Positions 1 to 8,007 of a DNA stretch of 64,000 bases are shown here, in pieces. Below the pieces are notes generated by a model. It searched no databases and was not told the DNA's origin. It saw nothing but the letters and a program-made list of their open reading frames with translations. Position numbers and translations under genes: made by a program. This stretch comes from Advenella kashmirensis WT001 (GTDB lineage Bacteria > Pseudomonadota > Gammaproteobacteria > Burkholderiales > Burkholderiaceae_B), in assembly GCF_000219915.2 (NCBI RefSeq), contig NC_017964.1, forward strand, positions 2,418,001 through 2,482,000. The letters run 5' to 3'. Numbering within the stretch: position 1 is the stretch's first letter; each line of letters begins with the position of its first letter.

Positions 1-759
1 GGCGTGATTGCAGCCAAGGCAGTGTTGTCCCAGCCAGCCAACGGCTATACGCTGTTTTTGGCCGGCGTTTCCCAGATGGTGCTCAACAAATTCGTATACA
101 AACCCCTGTCTTATTCTCCTGAAGAGGATTTCGCCGGCGTTGGCATGCTCACCACAGTGCCGTTTGTCCTAGCAGCCAGCCCCCAATCCGGTTTCAACAA
201 TTACGACGATTTACAACAAGCGGCCAAGTCAGATCCTGAAAAAATCACTTTTGCGTCCTCTGGCAATGGCAATTCCACACACCTGGTTGTGGAAATGCTG
301 ATGAAGCAGGCGGGTTTTAAGATGCTGCATATCCCTTATCGCGGCGAACCGGACAGTATTGTTTCTACCGTGGGAGGAAACACCCAGATTGTAGCGCCGG
401 TCTTAAGCAGCGCCCTGCCTTTGATCAAGGAAGGCAAACTAAAACCTCTGCTGGTTTTCAATGACAGTCGTGTTCCCGAACTACCTGAGGTGCCTACCGC
501 GGGCGAATTAGGCCTGAAGGGTTTTGAAAACATTGGATGGAGCGCTGTGGCTGTCAAGGCGGGCACACCGGACACGGTAATAAAGAAACTGCACGCAGCA
601 ACACAAACTTTCCTGAATGATCCGGCAGCCCAGGAGAAATTCGCGGCCGTTCAGGTCCGGGCAATGCCTGGCCCATCGTCCGCTTTGATCGACTTCACTG
701 TTCGCGATACTGCCAAATGGCAACAAGCCGTGGGCGACCTGAATCTGAACGTCAAATAA
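1..759 (+). CDS. Bug/TctC-family periplasmic solute receptor, 5' end outside window
   Basis: This is the C-terminal three quarters of a Bug receptor, the periplasmic binding component used by tripartite tricarboxylate transporters or acting alone. The reading frame is open to base 1, so the signal peptide and first ~70 residues lie upstream; the GTG at 4 is not a real start. Family hallmarks are visible: a ...ANGYTLFLAG segment, HIPYRGEPDS in the middle and ELPEVPTAGELG followed by FENIGWSAV in the second lobe. The stop lies 13 bases before the next gene, a gamma-glutamyltransferase-like enzyme, so the two are probably co-transcribed and the ligand may be that enzyme's substrate or product. 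The ligand cannot be read from the sequence. Confidence 0.9.
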   Translation, partial: GVIAAKAVLSQPANGYTLFLAGVSQMVLNKFVYKPLSYSPEEDFAGVGMLTTVPFVLAASPQSGFNNYDDLQQAAKSDPEKITFASSGNGNSTHLVVEMLMKQAGFKMLHIPYRGEPDSIVSTVGGNTQIVAPVLSSALPLIKEGKLKPLLVFNDSRVPELPEVPTAGELGLKGFENIGWSAVAVKAGTPDTVIKKLHAATQTFLNDPAAQEKFAAVQVRAMPGPSSALIDFTVRDTAKWQQAVGDLNLNVK

Positions 760-772
760 TCAGGAATGACAA

Positions 773-2389
773 ATGAATAGACATGGCATGGTAGTCTGCC
801 CTCAACCCGAGGCCGCAGAATCAGGCATCGAAATTCTGCAGGCGGGAGGCAATGCGGTGGATGCAGCAGTAGCCTGTGCTTTTTCCCAGACTGTGGTTGA
901 TCCCTTGATGTGCGGAATTGCTGGGTTTGGCACGGCAGCGCTCTATCTGCCCAGCAAGCAAACGCATGAGTATGTGGATTTTCACGCGCCCGCACCGGGC
1001 CTGGCTCGGGCTGATATGTGGGAACATCTTCTGCAGGGCGAAGCGCGCGACGGATTTGGTTTTTCAATCAAGGGACGGCTCAATGACTTGGGAGCGCAAT
1101 CGATCGGCGTACCGGGCACATTGCTGGGCCTGAAGCGCATGCATGAACGCCATGGTCGCCTGCCCTGGCGCGACGTAATTGCACCGGCGATAGAATGGGC
1201 GCGCGGCGGCTACTTTGTGCGTCCAGCCATGTATGCCTTCTGGATCGACGAGCCCTTGGCAGGCCGGGCAGCCAATCGCGAGCGGCTGGCGCTTACGCAA
1301 TCCGGACGAGATTTATATTGCCGTGCCGACGGTTCGCCCAAAACTATTGGAACACCGCTGTATAACCGGGATTATGCTGCAACGCTGGAGTTGATCGCGC
1401 GCGATGGCGCAGATACGTTCTACCGCGGAGACATGGCGCAGCAAATGATCGCTGACTTGAGCAATCAGGGCGGGATTCTGTCACTGGACGATCTATCGGC
1501 TTACGAACCAACCGTGAACCGGCCGCTGGTCGGCACGTACCGCGATCGCCGTATCACGACCAATCAGCCACCGGGAGGCGGCGCAATGCTCATCGAAATG
1601 CTTAATATCATTGAGCATTTCGATTTGCCGGGCTACAAACACAATAGCGCTCATTATATACAACTGGTCTGTGAGGCAATGAAACAGGCTACGGTTGACA
1701 AAGACCACCATATCGCAGACCCGGCGTTTGTCGACGTTCCCCTGGATCAAATATTGTCCAAGCCATATGCCGCCGCAATTGCACAGATGATCAGCGCAGG
1801 ACAAAAGATCGACGTGCCCCGGTTTAACGATGCAATTGCACCACCGAAAGACACCACGCATTTATCTGTTGTCGATGCCGATGGCAATTGTGTCGCTATC
1901 ACGCATTCGCTGGGTATGCCGTCTGGCGTTATTACGCCAGGACTGGGATTTATGTATAACGGCTGCATGGGGGTGTTTGATCCACGCCCAGGTCGTGCGG
2001 GCAGTATTGCTCCGGGAAAATCACGCTTTACTTCGTCCTGCCCAAGTATCGTTTTTAGAAACGATAAACCGGAAATAATACTGGGTGCACCAGGAGGCAC
2101 ACAAATCGTGATGGGTGTTCTGCAAACCATCCTGAATGTCGTCGATTTTGGTATGCCAATTGACGCCGCAGTTTCGGCTGCCCGGTTCTCGTCGACCAGC
2201 AATATCGTCGACATATCAAATCGTATTCCGCGGTCAGTGAGCCGTGCAGTAGAGGCAATGGGATATCAGGTAGCAAGGAACCCATTTGGACACACCATAG
2301 CCTGGGTACATGCCATTCATATCGACCAGACCGGTGCGTTATCCGGCGCGGCAGACCCGGGACGTGATGGGGTTGCCTATAGCCTTTAA
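773..2389 (+). CDS. Gamma-glutamyltransferase family protein (Ntn hydrolase)
   Basis: A 538-residue member of the gamma-glutamyltransferase/cephalosporin acylase family. These proenzymes cleave themselves before a threonine that becomes the nucleophile; here that is Thr361 in DTTHLSVVDADGN. The downstream GAPGGTQI and PGKSRFTSSCPS segments match the small subunit, and GGNAVDAAVA near residue 25 matches the start of the large subunit. There is no signal peptide, so unlike classical periplasmic Ggt it should be cytoplasmic. AGGA lies 8-9 bases before the ATG. It follows a Bug receptor gene by 13 bases, a pairing that suggests uptake and cleavage of a gamma-glutamyl or related amide compound. 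Substrate unknown. Confidence 0.88.
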   Translation: MNRHGMVVCPQPEAAESGIEILQAGGNAVDAAVACAFSQTVVDPLMCGIAGFGTAALYLPSKQTHEYVDFHAPAPGLARADMWEHLLQGEARDGFGFSIKGRLNDLGAQSIGVPGTLLGLKRMHERHGRLPWRDVIAPAIEWARGGYFVRPAMYAFWIDEPLAGRAANRERLALTQSGRDLYCRADGSPKTIGTPLYNRDYAATLELIARDGADTFYRGDMAQQMIADLSNQGGILSLDDLSAYEPTVNRPLVGTYRDRRITTNQPPGGGAMLIEMLNIIEHFDLPGYKHNSAHYIQLVCEAMKQATVDKDHHIADPAFVDVPLDQILSKPYAAAIAQMISAGQKIDVPRFNDAIAPPKDTTHLSVVDADGNCVAITHSLGMPSGVITPGLGFMYNGCMGVFDPRPGRAGSIAPGKSRFTSSCPSIVFRNDKPEIILGAPGGTQIVMGVLQTILNVVDFGMPIDAAVSAARFSSTSNIVDISNRIPRSVSRAVEAMGYQVARNPFGHTIAWVHAIHIDQTGALSGAADPGRDGVAYSL

Positions 2390-2782
2390 CCCATTCAGTG
2401 GCCACGCCTGCTGTCCAGGGAGGCCTGGCCACTGAACGGCATCTGTTCCTAGATCTTTTGGCTAGCCATTCAAGTCCGTTGATGGACATGAAATACGATG
2501 AATGGCCGGGACTTCTTTTATCTACAAGGCACAAAAAAAGTCTGGAGCAGACCCCTGCAGTGCGGTCCGTCACTTCAGCCTGCAAATAACCCAATACAAA
2601 TTTCCACAACAGCGTCCTCATGGCTATCAACCGTTTTGACAATTAACGTAATAAAATATTTCTTACATTATTCTGAATATAAATTGATTTACATCAATAA
2701 TTACAGTTGTGGTTGTAATACACTTAACTAACATCCCCGACATTCACATACGGGGCGCCTATTTTCTGTTCCTGGGAGGTAT
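2390..2782. other. Intergenic region with inverted repeat and FNR-type box
   Basis: Just after the ggt-like stop there is a perfect 11-bp inverted repeat (2394-2404 and 2426-2436, TTCAGTGGCCA / TGGCCACTGAA) with a 21-base loop. It could end the upstream operon although no T-run follows. The rest is AT-rich promoter DNA for the stress-protein gene. Short ORFs here look like chance. Confidence 0.6.
2684..2697. promoter_or_regulatory. FNR/ANR-type binding site
   Basis: TTGATTTACATCAA is an exact match to the TTGAT-N4-ATCAA consensus of the FNR/ANR/CRP-fold oxygen regulators. It lies 86 bases before the universal stress protein start, inside AT-rich DNA, which suits activation under low oxygen. 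Anaerobic control of usp genes by FNR-type regulators is known in proteobacteria; here it is inferred. Confidence 0.75.
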
Positions 2783-3232
2783 ATGATGAGCAAAACCATT
2801 TTAGTCCCAATTGATGGATCGAAAAACGCGAGCAAAGCCCTGGACTGGGCCATCTCGCTGGCAAAAATGGCCGGCATGAAACTGCTTGCGGTAAATGTGC
2901 AGCCAAGCTTTCACACAGTACACGCCAAGGCACTGTTCAATCATGAAGATATTGAACAATACCAACAACAATTGTTCAATGAAGTAACCGAACCGGCCCG
3001 AGCCACGCTACAGCAGTCGGACGCGCAACATGAAGTCAAACTGCTGATTGGCGACGCCAAAAACTGCATTGTTCAGGAAATTACCGACAGGCAGAACAGC
3101 AACTCGCCGGTAGCAATGATTGTGATGGGTTCGCGCGGTACCAACCCACTGTTCTCCGGATTGCTCGGCAGCGTTAGCTATGCTGTCATCCATTCGGCCA
3201 TATGTCCGGTAACCATCATTCCCCACGACTAG
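2783..3232 (+). CDS. Universal stress protein, UspA family
   Basis: A 149-residue single-domain Usp. The N-terminus reads MMSKTILVPIDGS, the first beta strand of the fold, and the C-terminal region carries MGSRGTNPLFSGLLGS, which fits the ATP-binding G-x2-G-x9-GS pattern of the ATP-binding Usp subgroup. A strong GGGAGG ribosome site precedes the tandem ATG codons. It is monocistronic and convergent with the next gene. The upstream FNR-type box suggests induction under oxygen limitation. Confidence 0.93.
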   Translation: MMSKTILVPIDGSKNASKALDWAISLAKMAGMKLLAVNVQPSFHTVHAKALFNHEDIEQYQQQLFNEVTEPARATLQQSDAQHEVKLLIGDAKNCIVQEITDRQNSNSPVAMIVMGSRGTNPLFSGLLGSVSYAVIHSAICPVTIIPHD

Positions 3233-3241
3233 GCTGGCACA

Positions 3242-3721
3242 TTACAAGCCCAGCTGGCTCAGGCCCGGATGGTCATCGGGACGTCGTCCCAGTGGCCACC
3301 GGAATTTGCGCTCGTTTTCGGCGATGGGAAGATCGTTAATGGAAGCATGACGCTGCAACATCAATCCATTACCATCAAATTCCCAGTTTTCATTGCCATA
3401 CGACCGGAACCACTGCCCCGAATCATCGTGCCATTCATAGGCAAACCGCACGGCGATGCGGACACCATCAAAAGCCCATAATTCCTTGATCAGACGGTAG
3501 TCCAGCTCCCTGATCCATTTGCGCGTCAGAAAGGAAACAATTTGTTCCCTGCCATTAATAAACTCTGCCCTGTTCCGCCATTTGCTATCTACGGTATAGG
3601 CAAGAGATACACGCTGCGGATCACGTGAATTCCAGCCGTCTTCGGCCAGACGCACTTTCTGGACGGCCGATTCCGATGTAAACGGCGGTACCGGCTGGCG
3701 TATTTCAGGTGTCATTTCCAT
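3242..3721 (-). CDS. DUF1348 / SnoaL-like (NTF2 fold) protein
   Basis: A 159-residue protein of the nuclear transport factor 2 / SnoaL-like superfamily, DUF1348 type. Typical segments include [36 protein letters not shown] and [11 protein letters not shown]. The frame extends upstream to 3928, but the ATG at 3721 has AAAGGA 8 bases before it and matches the family N-terminus, so I use it. It is the last gene of a minus-strand set (PNPOx-like, GST, this gene), 52 bases after the GST stop. Members are small cytoplasmic proteins of unknown reaction. Confidence 0.85.
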   Translation of the reverse strand: MEMTPEIRQPVPPFTSESAVQKVRLAEDGWNSRDPQRVSLAYTVDSKWRNRAEFINGREQIVSFLTRKWIRELDYRLIKELWAFDGVRIAVRFAYEWHDDSGQWFRSYGNENWEFDGNGLMLQRHASINDLPIAENERKFRWPLGRRPDDHPGLSQLGL

Positions 3722-3773
3722 AAACAATGTCCTTTTTTTGTAAAGTAAGCGCAATAGTAAATGTCTGGCAAAG

Positions 3774-4391
3774 TCATTCTTCGGCAAGCCTATACATACC
3801 GGGCATGCCCACATATCCTGGCAATGCCTGTATACGCCCGACCCACTGCCGTATCGCCGGATAAGGCGCCAGGCTAATCTGGCCTTCAGGCGACAATGCA
3901 ATATATGGATAGATTGCGATATCGGCAATGGTTATATGGTTGCCGACAAGCCAGTCTGATACCTGAAGCTGCTGCTCAACGATACCATACAGCCTCTCGG
4001 TTATCTGCCGGGCCGCAACAAGATCCAGTTGCCGGCCAAACTTGTAGTGCAAGCGCAGGTCATTGGGCCCGCGCGCAACTTCATTGGCCGCAGTAGACAG
4101 CCACGCCATTATCTGCGCCAAGGTTTTGGAATCATCTGCGGCAAGCCAGCCGTGATCGCCATACTGTTTCGCGAGGTAAACCAGGATCGCCTGGCTGTCG
4201 CGCAACATCACATTGCCATCAACCAGCACCGGCACCTGGCCAAACGGGTTCATTTGTAAAAACTGCGCAGATTTATGTTCACTGTCCGGAAAATTGACAG
4301 CACGACTGTGATATTGGACGCCCAGCAAGGACAACAGCAGGCGTACTTTGTGGCAATTGCCAGAAGCGGCAAGGTCATAGAGCGTAATCAT
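3774..4391 (-). CDS. Glutathione S-transferase family protein
   Basis: A 205-residue GST with the thioredoxin-like N-terminal domain ([16 protein letters not shown], then [12 protein letters not shown] and the glutathione-binding [10 protein letters not shown]) and the helical C-terminal domain ([12 protein letters not shown]). The S in the SGNCHK segment is the probable glutathione-activating residue. Its ATG overlaps the stop of the upstream PNPOx-like gene by four bases, so translation is probably coupled. Together with that gene and the SnoaL-like gene it suggests a detoxification operon controlled by the divergent LysR gene. Confidence 0.92.
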   Translation of the reverse strand: MITLYDLAASGNCHKVRLLLSLLGVQYHSRAVNFPDSEHKSAQFLQMNPFGQVPVLVDGNVMLRDSQAILVYLAKQYGDHGWLAADDSKTLAQIMAWLSTAANEVARGPNDLRLHYKFGRQLDLVAARQITERLYGIVEQQLQVSDWLVGNHITIADIAIYPYIALSPEGQISLAPYPAIRQWVGRIQALPGYVGMPGMYRLAEE

Positions 4392-4957
4392 TGGGGCTCC
4401 TTTGTCGTGTTCATGGCCGCAAACTCATCTGCGGTGTAGCGCGCCGTAATATGTTGCGGACAGTTAAAATCCAGCGCCTGTACCGTAATGATATATCCGC
4501 GCTCCACCCGGGCGCGATAGGCTAGCGTGTGCAGGCGGGCAAGCAATTGCGGCTCATCGGCATCGTGAATGATGCGCGCGCGGCCCCATATCTTCAGGCG
4601 CCGGCGATGGGCAAAATCCATCACAATGAGCATGACACGGTCATCGTGCATCAGATTGCCGGCAGAAATATATTGCCGGTTGCCGGTGTAATCAGCAAAT
4701 CCCAATGTATGTTCATCCAGAATTTTCAAAAAACCCTTGGGGCCGCCCCTGTGCTGCACATAAGGCCAGCCGTTAGCGCCGACACTGGACATAAAGAAGG
4801 TATCAATATCGGGAATGAACGCCTGTTCCCGCTCGGTTATTTCATTGCGCTCTTGCGGATCTTCTTCAAAAAGGATATTTCTTTGACGACTGCCATATTG
4901 CTCTTGCGCTGCACGGACGGCAGGTGTGAACGTGATGGTTGAAAATGCGCGTGACAT
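4388..4957 (-). CDS. Pyridoxamine 5'-phosphate oxidase-related flavoprotein
   Basis: A 189-residue PNPOx-like split-barrel protein. Recognisable parts are the FFMSSVGANGWPYVQHRGGPKGF core strand region and FADYTGNRQYISAGN, the usual FMN-site segment of this subfamily. The frame stays open to 5530, but those residues run through the neighbouring LysR gene; ATG 4957 (MSRAFS) fits the family start. First gene of the minus-strand operon with a GST and a SnoaL-like protein. It is divergent from the LysR gene 133 bases away, which is the likely regulator. Substrate unknown. Confidence 0.88.
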   Translation of the reverse strand: MSRAFSTITFTPAVRAAQEQYGSRQRNILFEEDPQERNEITEREQAFIPDIDTFFMSSVGANGWPYVQHRGGPKGFLKILDEHTLGFADYTGNRQYISAGNLMHDDRVMLIVMDFAHRRRLKIWGRARIIHDADEPQLLARLHTLAYRARVERGYIITVQALDFNCPQHITARYTADEFAAMNTTKEPQ

Positions 4958-5090
4958 GATGCTCGCTCCGGCTGTTGTGTCTTGACTGGATACTGCAAGG
5001 TTATTGCAGACACCATCACTATGCAGTATTTCTTTATATTGAAGAATAGTCGTACAATGTATTTCACTCTTGCATATATCGGAATAATAT

Positions 5091-5997
5091 ATGGATCGTC
5101 TGCGTGCCATGTCAATCTTTGTGGCGGTAGCGCAAGCAGAAAGCTTTTCTGCTGCAGCCCGTAGCTGGGCATGTCCGCACCGGCGGTCACGCGTGCCATT
5201 TCCGAATTGGAAACGTATCTGGGCGTACGTTTGCTGACCCGCACCACCCGTATTGTCCGGGCTACCGAAGCAGGTATCCGTTATCTTGAAGATGCACGAC
5301 GGGTGATTACCGAAGCGGATGAAGCGGATGAGGCAGTATCGGGCATCACGACCGAACCCCGAGGGCGCCTGGCCATTACCGCACCCGCCCTGTTTGGTCG
5401 AATGTTTGTAACGCCAATTATTGTTGAGTATCTGCAACGTTACCCAGCGGTAAATGCGGCCTCCCTGTTTGTCGACCGGGTTGTCAATATGATCGAAGAA
5501 GGATTGGACCTCGGCCTGCGCATTGGCCATCTGCCCGATTCAAGCATGAAAGCCATCCGGGTCGGACAGGTTCGTACCGTGGTGTGCGCTACTCCGGCCT
5601 ACCTGTCTGCCCATGGTGCGCCGGTAACACCCGATCAATTGCATGCGCATACCATTATTACGACCAGTGGTATTTCACCCGTGCCGGAATGGCGGTTTGT
5701 TCATCAGAACAAAACCAGCGCTATTCGCATGACGCCACGGCTAACCCTCACCACGAATGATGCCGCCATCGAGGCCGTGCTCGCCGGATTCGGAATCACG
5801 CGCCTGCTGTCGTATCAGATAGCGCCCTACCTTGCTTGTGGAAAACTGGAAATCGTACTGCAGGATTACGAGCCAGCCCCCTGCCTATCCATGTCATTCA
5901 CCGTGAAAACCGGCAGGCAGCAGCAAAAGTACGCACATTCATCGACATGGCCGTGACCCGCTTGCGCCAAGACGCAGCACTTGCTTACAAGCCTTGA
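5091..5997 (+). CDS. LysR-family transcriptional regulator, two single-base frameshifts
   Basis: A full LysR gene if two bases are restored. The start at 5091 gives MDRLRAMSIFVAVAQAESFS, the usual winged-helix N-terminus. After AARS the frame breaks near 5165 (one missing C gives LGMSAPAVTRAISELE). The main frame continues to the five-C run at 5877-5881, where one more C restores LPIHVIHRENRQAAAKVRTF to a stop at 5995. LysR proteins bind the region between divergent genes, here the 133 bases before the PNPOx/GST/SnoaL operon, so it is the likely regulator of that operon. Both breaks resemble sequencing undercalls. Confidence 0.85.
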
Positions 5998-6300
5998 CGC
6001 TGGGGCCCTTTACCCAAATGATTCTGCCTGGCTCCCTTTCCCTGCACTGCCTATCGTTTCCCTAGGTAGAATATTGGCAGGACAGCCGAAACCCATATCA
6101 GCTGAAATACACGACGAACCGCGTTGAGTCCTGCCAGGCCAGCGAAGTTGACACCGTACACATTGACAGGTGTCACCTCCTCCCGGTCTTTAACGTTATA
6201 GCACTGGCCCCCCAGGCAAATATGCGAGACTCGATTCTGAGTACGGTTGGACCTGATTCTTAATCGTCTGACAGACGATTGTACACATGTAGAGGGAAAT
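5998..6300. other. Intergenic region upstream of the MDR oxidoreductase
   Basis: No convincing gene. It holds the promoter region and palindromic operator of the oxidoreductase gene (see 6262-6280). Minus-strand ORFs that run through it have no family resemblance and overlap the real gene. Confidence 0.5.
6262..6280. promoter_or_regulatory. Perfect 9-1-9 palindrome, candidate TetR-type operator
   Basis: AATCGTCTG-A-CAGACGATT is a perfect 9-bp inverted repeat around one base, 20 bases before the start codon of the oxidoreductase. Size and symmetry fit a TetR-family operator, and such repressors commonly guard MDR oxidoreductase genes. No TetR gene is present nearby, so the repressor would be encoded elsewhere. 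Confidence 0.65.
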
Positions 6301-7304
6301 ATGAATACGCTTGAAAACGAAGTCATCCGGGTCATCTCCAAACCCACAGGCATTCCCGCCGCAGAAAACTTCCGACTGGAAAAGGAGCCGGTTCCTGAGT
6401 TGCAACCTGGGCAAATTCGGGTGCGCAATGAATGGTTGTCGGTTGATCCGGCGATGCGTGGCTGGCTGGCCGATGCCAACAACTACGCCAGCGTAAACGT
6501 GGGCGACGTGATGCGTTCGCTTTGTGTAGGAACAGTCGTCGAATCCAACGTATCGACAGTCAGCGAAGGCGAACGCCTGATGGGCTGGTTTGGCTGGCAA
6601 ACCTGCGCCACAGTCAAACCCGAGGCGATTGTCCAGAAAATAACCGCCAGCGATCTTCCCCCATCTTTGTACCTGGGTGTATTGGGCTTGAATGGCATCA
6701 CGGCCGCCACGGCACTGGACAAACTGGGATCCCCCGAACCAGGTGATACTGTCGTTGTATCCACCGCTGCCGGGGGCGTGGGCTCTTGCGTGGGGCAGTT
6801 GGCCAAAACAATGGGCTGTCGTACGGTCGGCCTGACCAGTTCACCTGAAAAAGTCAAAGCATGTTATGAAGCATTTGGCTACGATCATGTCATTAACTAC
6901 AAAACCGACGATATTGATCAAGCTCTCAAAAATGCCTGCCCGGACGGCGTGGATGTTTATTTTGATAACACGGCAGGAACCATTTCAGATTCAGTCATGC
7001 CGCATCTGGCTATCGGCGCCCGTGTGATTGTATGCGGCACAGCCTCAATACCGAGCTGGGATCCGCCACCCATGGGCCCTCGCGTGAACCGTATTTTGCT
7101 GACCCGGCGGGCCCGAATGCAGGGTTTTATTCTGTTCGACCACAAGGACACCTATGCTTCTTATGTTGAGCAGCTCGAGCAACTGGTCAGGGACAAAAAA
7201 CTAACTTACCGTGAGCACATCACCGATGGCCTGCTCACGCGCCCGGTGCCATTGCCGAGCTGTATCGCGGTGAAAACCTGGGCAAGCGACTGATCCGGAT
7301 CTAG
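6301..7304 (+). CDS. NADP-dependent zinc-independent MDR oxidoreductase (leukotriene B4 dehydrogenase-like), C-terminal frameshift
   Basis: Medium-chain dehydrogenase of the quinone/alkenal-reductase type (CurA / LTB4 dehydrogenase-like). It has NEWLSVDPAMRGWL at the N-terminus, the nucleotide-binding AAGGVGSCVGQLAK near residue 155, and VDVYFDNTAG further on. The start at 6301 follows AGAGGGAAAT. Near 7233 a G is missing; adding it changes the end to LAHAPGAIAELYRGENLGKR with a stop at 7302-7304, matching the family C-terminus. The enzyme would reduce activated C=C bonds using NADPH. The palindrome at 6262-6280 suggests repressor control. Confidence 0.88.
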
Positions 7305-7618
7305 TTTGTAACAAACCGATTCTCTATACATGAACCAGCGCATATACTTGCAAATGTAATACGTGCAAGCAGTGCCTTGAGTCGCGGTCGCCTCGTAATT
7401 TAACAGTGCCGGCTCCCGGGTATAGGAGCCAGGTATTGACATCGTGCAAAAGAAATTTGTTCACTGGCGCTCCCGAGACTGCTATATTGCTGCACATGAG
7501 AGGGCATCTGTAAATGACCGGAAACGGTGTAAAAAACCAAAGCCGGCCAGACTGCAGACAGAGCCACAACCACATGGATTGTTGTACGTGCCAGAAAAAT
7601 AGAGACAGGAGCTGTCCG
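7305..7618. other. Intergenic region, nothing recognisable
   Basis: About 310 bases between the oxidoreductase and the zinc-ribbon gene. Short ORFs on both strands have no convincing ribosome site or family resemblance. The downstream part must contain the promoter of the zinc-ribbon gene. Confidence 0.4.
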
Positions 7619-7972
7619 ATGAAAACATGCCCTAAGTGCACTACCGAACTTGAAGACGCGGCAACCAAGTGCGTCTCTTGCGGTTTTCAACTGGAAGAAC
7701 CACAGCGAACCCTGACCGGCAAGGTCATCAAGTGGCTTTTTATCGCTTTTAACCTGGCCATGATTGGCTGGGTCATGGTCGGAATGGGGGTATTTGATCG
7801 CGGATCGCAGTCCAGTGCCTTGCCTCGTGGTACCGAAAATGCTGAAGGTATGGGTGTGACCATGATTATTTTGATATGGGTCATTTGCAATCTTATCTTT
7901 GGGCTGGTGGTTTGGGATACCAGGGCCAAGAACAAGGCATTGCAAGAATCGCATAACAAGATTGAAGAATAA
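7619..7972 (+). CDS. Zinc-ribbon membrane protein
   Basis: A 117-residue protein that starts with a zinc ribbon (CPKCTTELEDAATKCVSCG; two CxxC knuckles) followed by two hydrophobic segments, around residues 40-60 and 80-102, and a charged C-terminal tail. The ATG at 7619 has AGGAG seven bases before it and places the ribbon at the very N-terminus, so I reject the longer frame from 7514. The layout resembles small inner-membrane zinc-ribbon proteins of unknown role. It lies convergent to the SoxB-like gene and has no obvious partner. Confidence 0.75.
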   Translation: MKTCPKCTTELEDAATKCVSCGFQLEEPQRTLTGKVIKWLFIAFNLAMIGWVMVGMGVFDRGSQSSALPRGTENAEGMGVTMIILIWVICNLIFGLVVWDTRAKNKALQESHNKIEE

Positions 7973-8007
7973 AAATATCAGATAATTTTTTACACGCGCA
8001 GTAAACG

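Noticed and set aside
651..1067. Minus-strand 138-codon ORF over the Bug/GGT genes
   Set aside because: Overlaps two well-supported genes, low-quality composition, no start signal.
4958..5530. N-terminal extension of the PNPOx-like protein
   Set aside because: The extra residues run through the intergenic region and the LysR gene on the opposite strand; the family start is at 4957.
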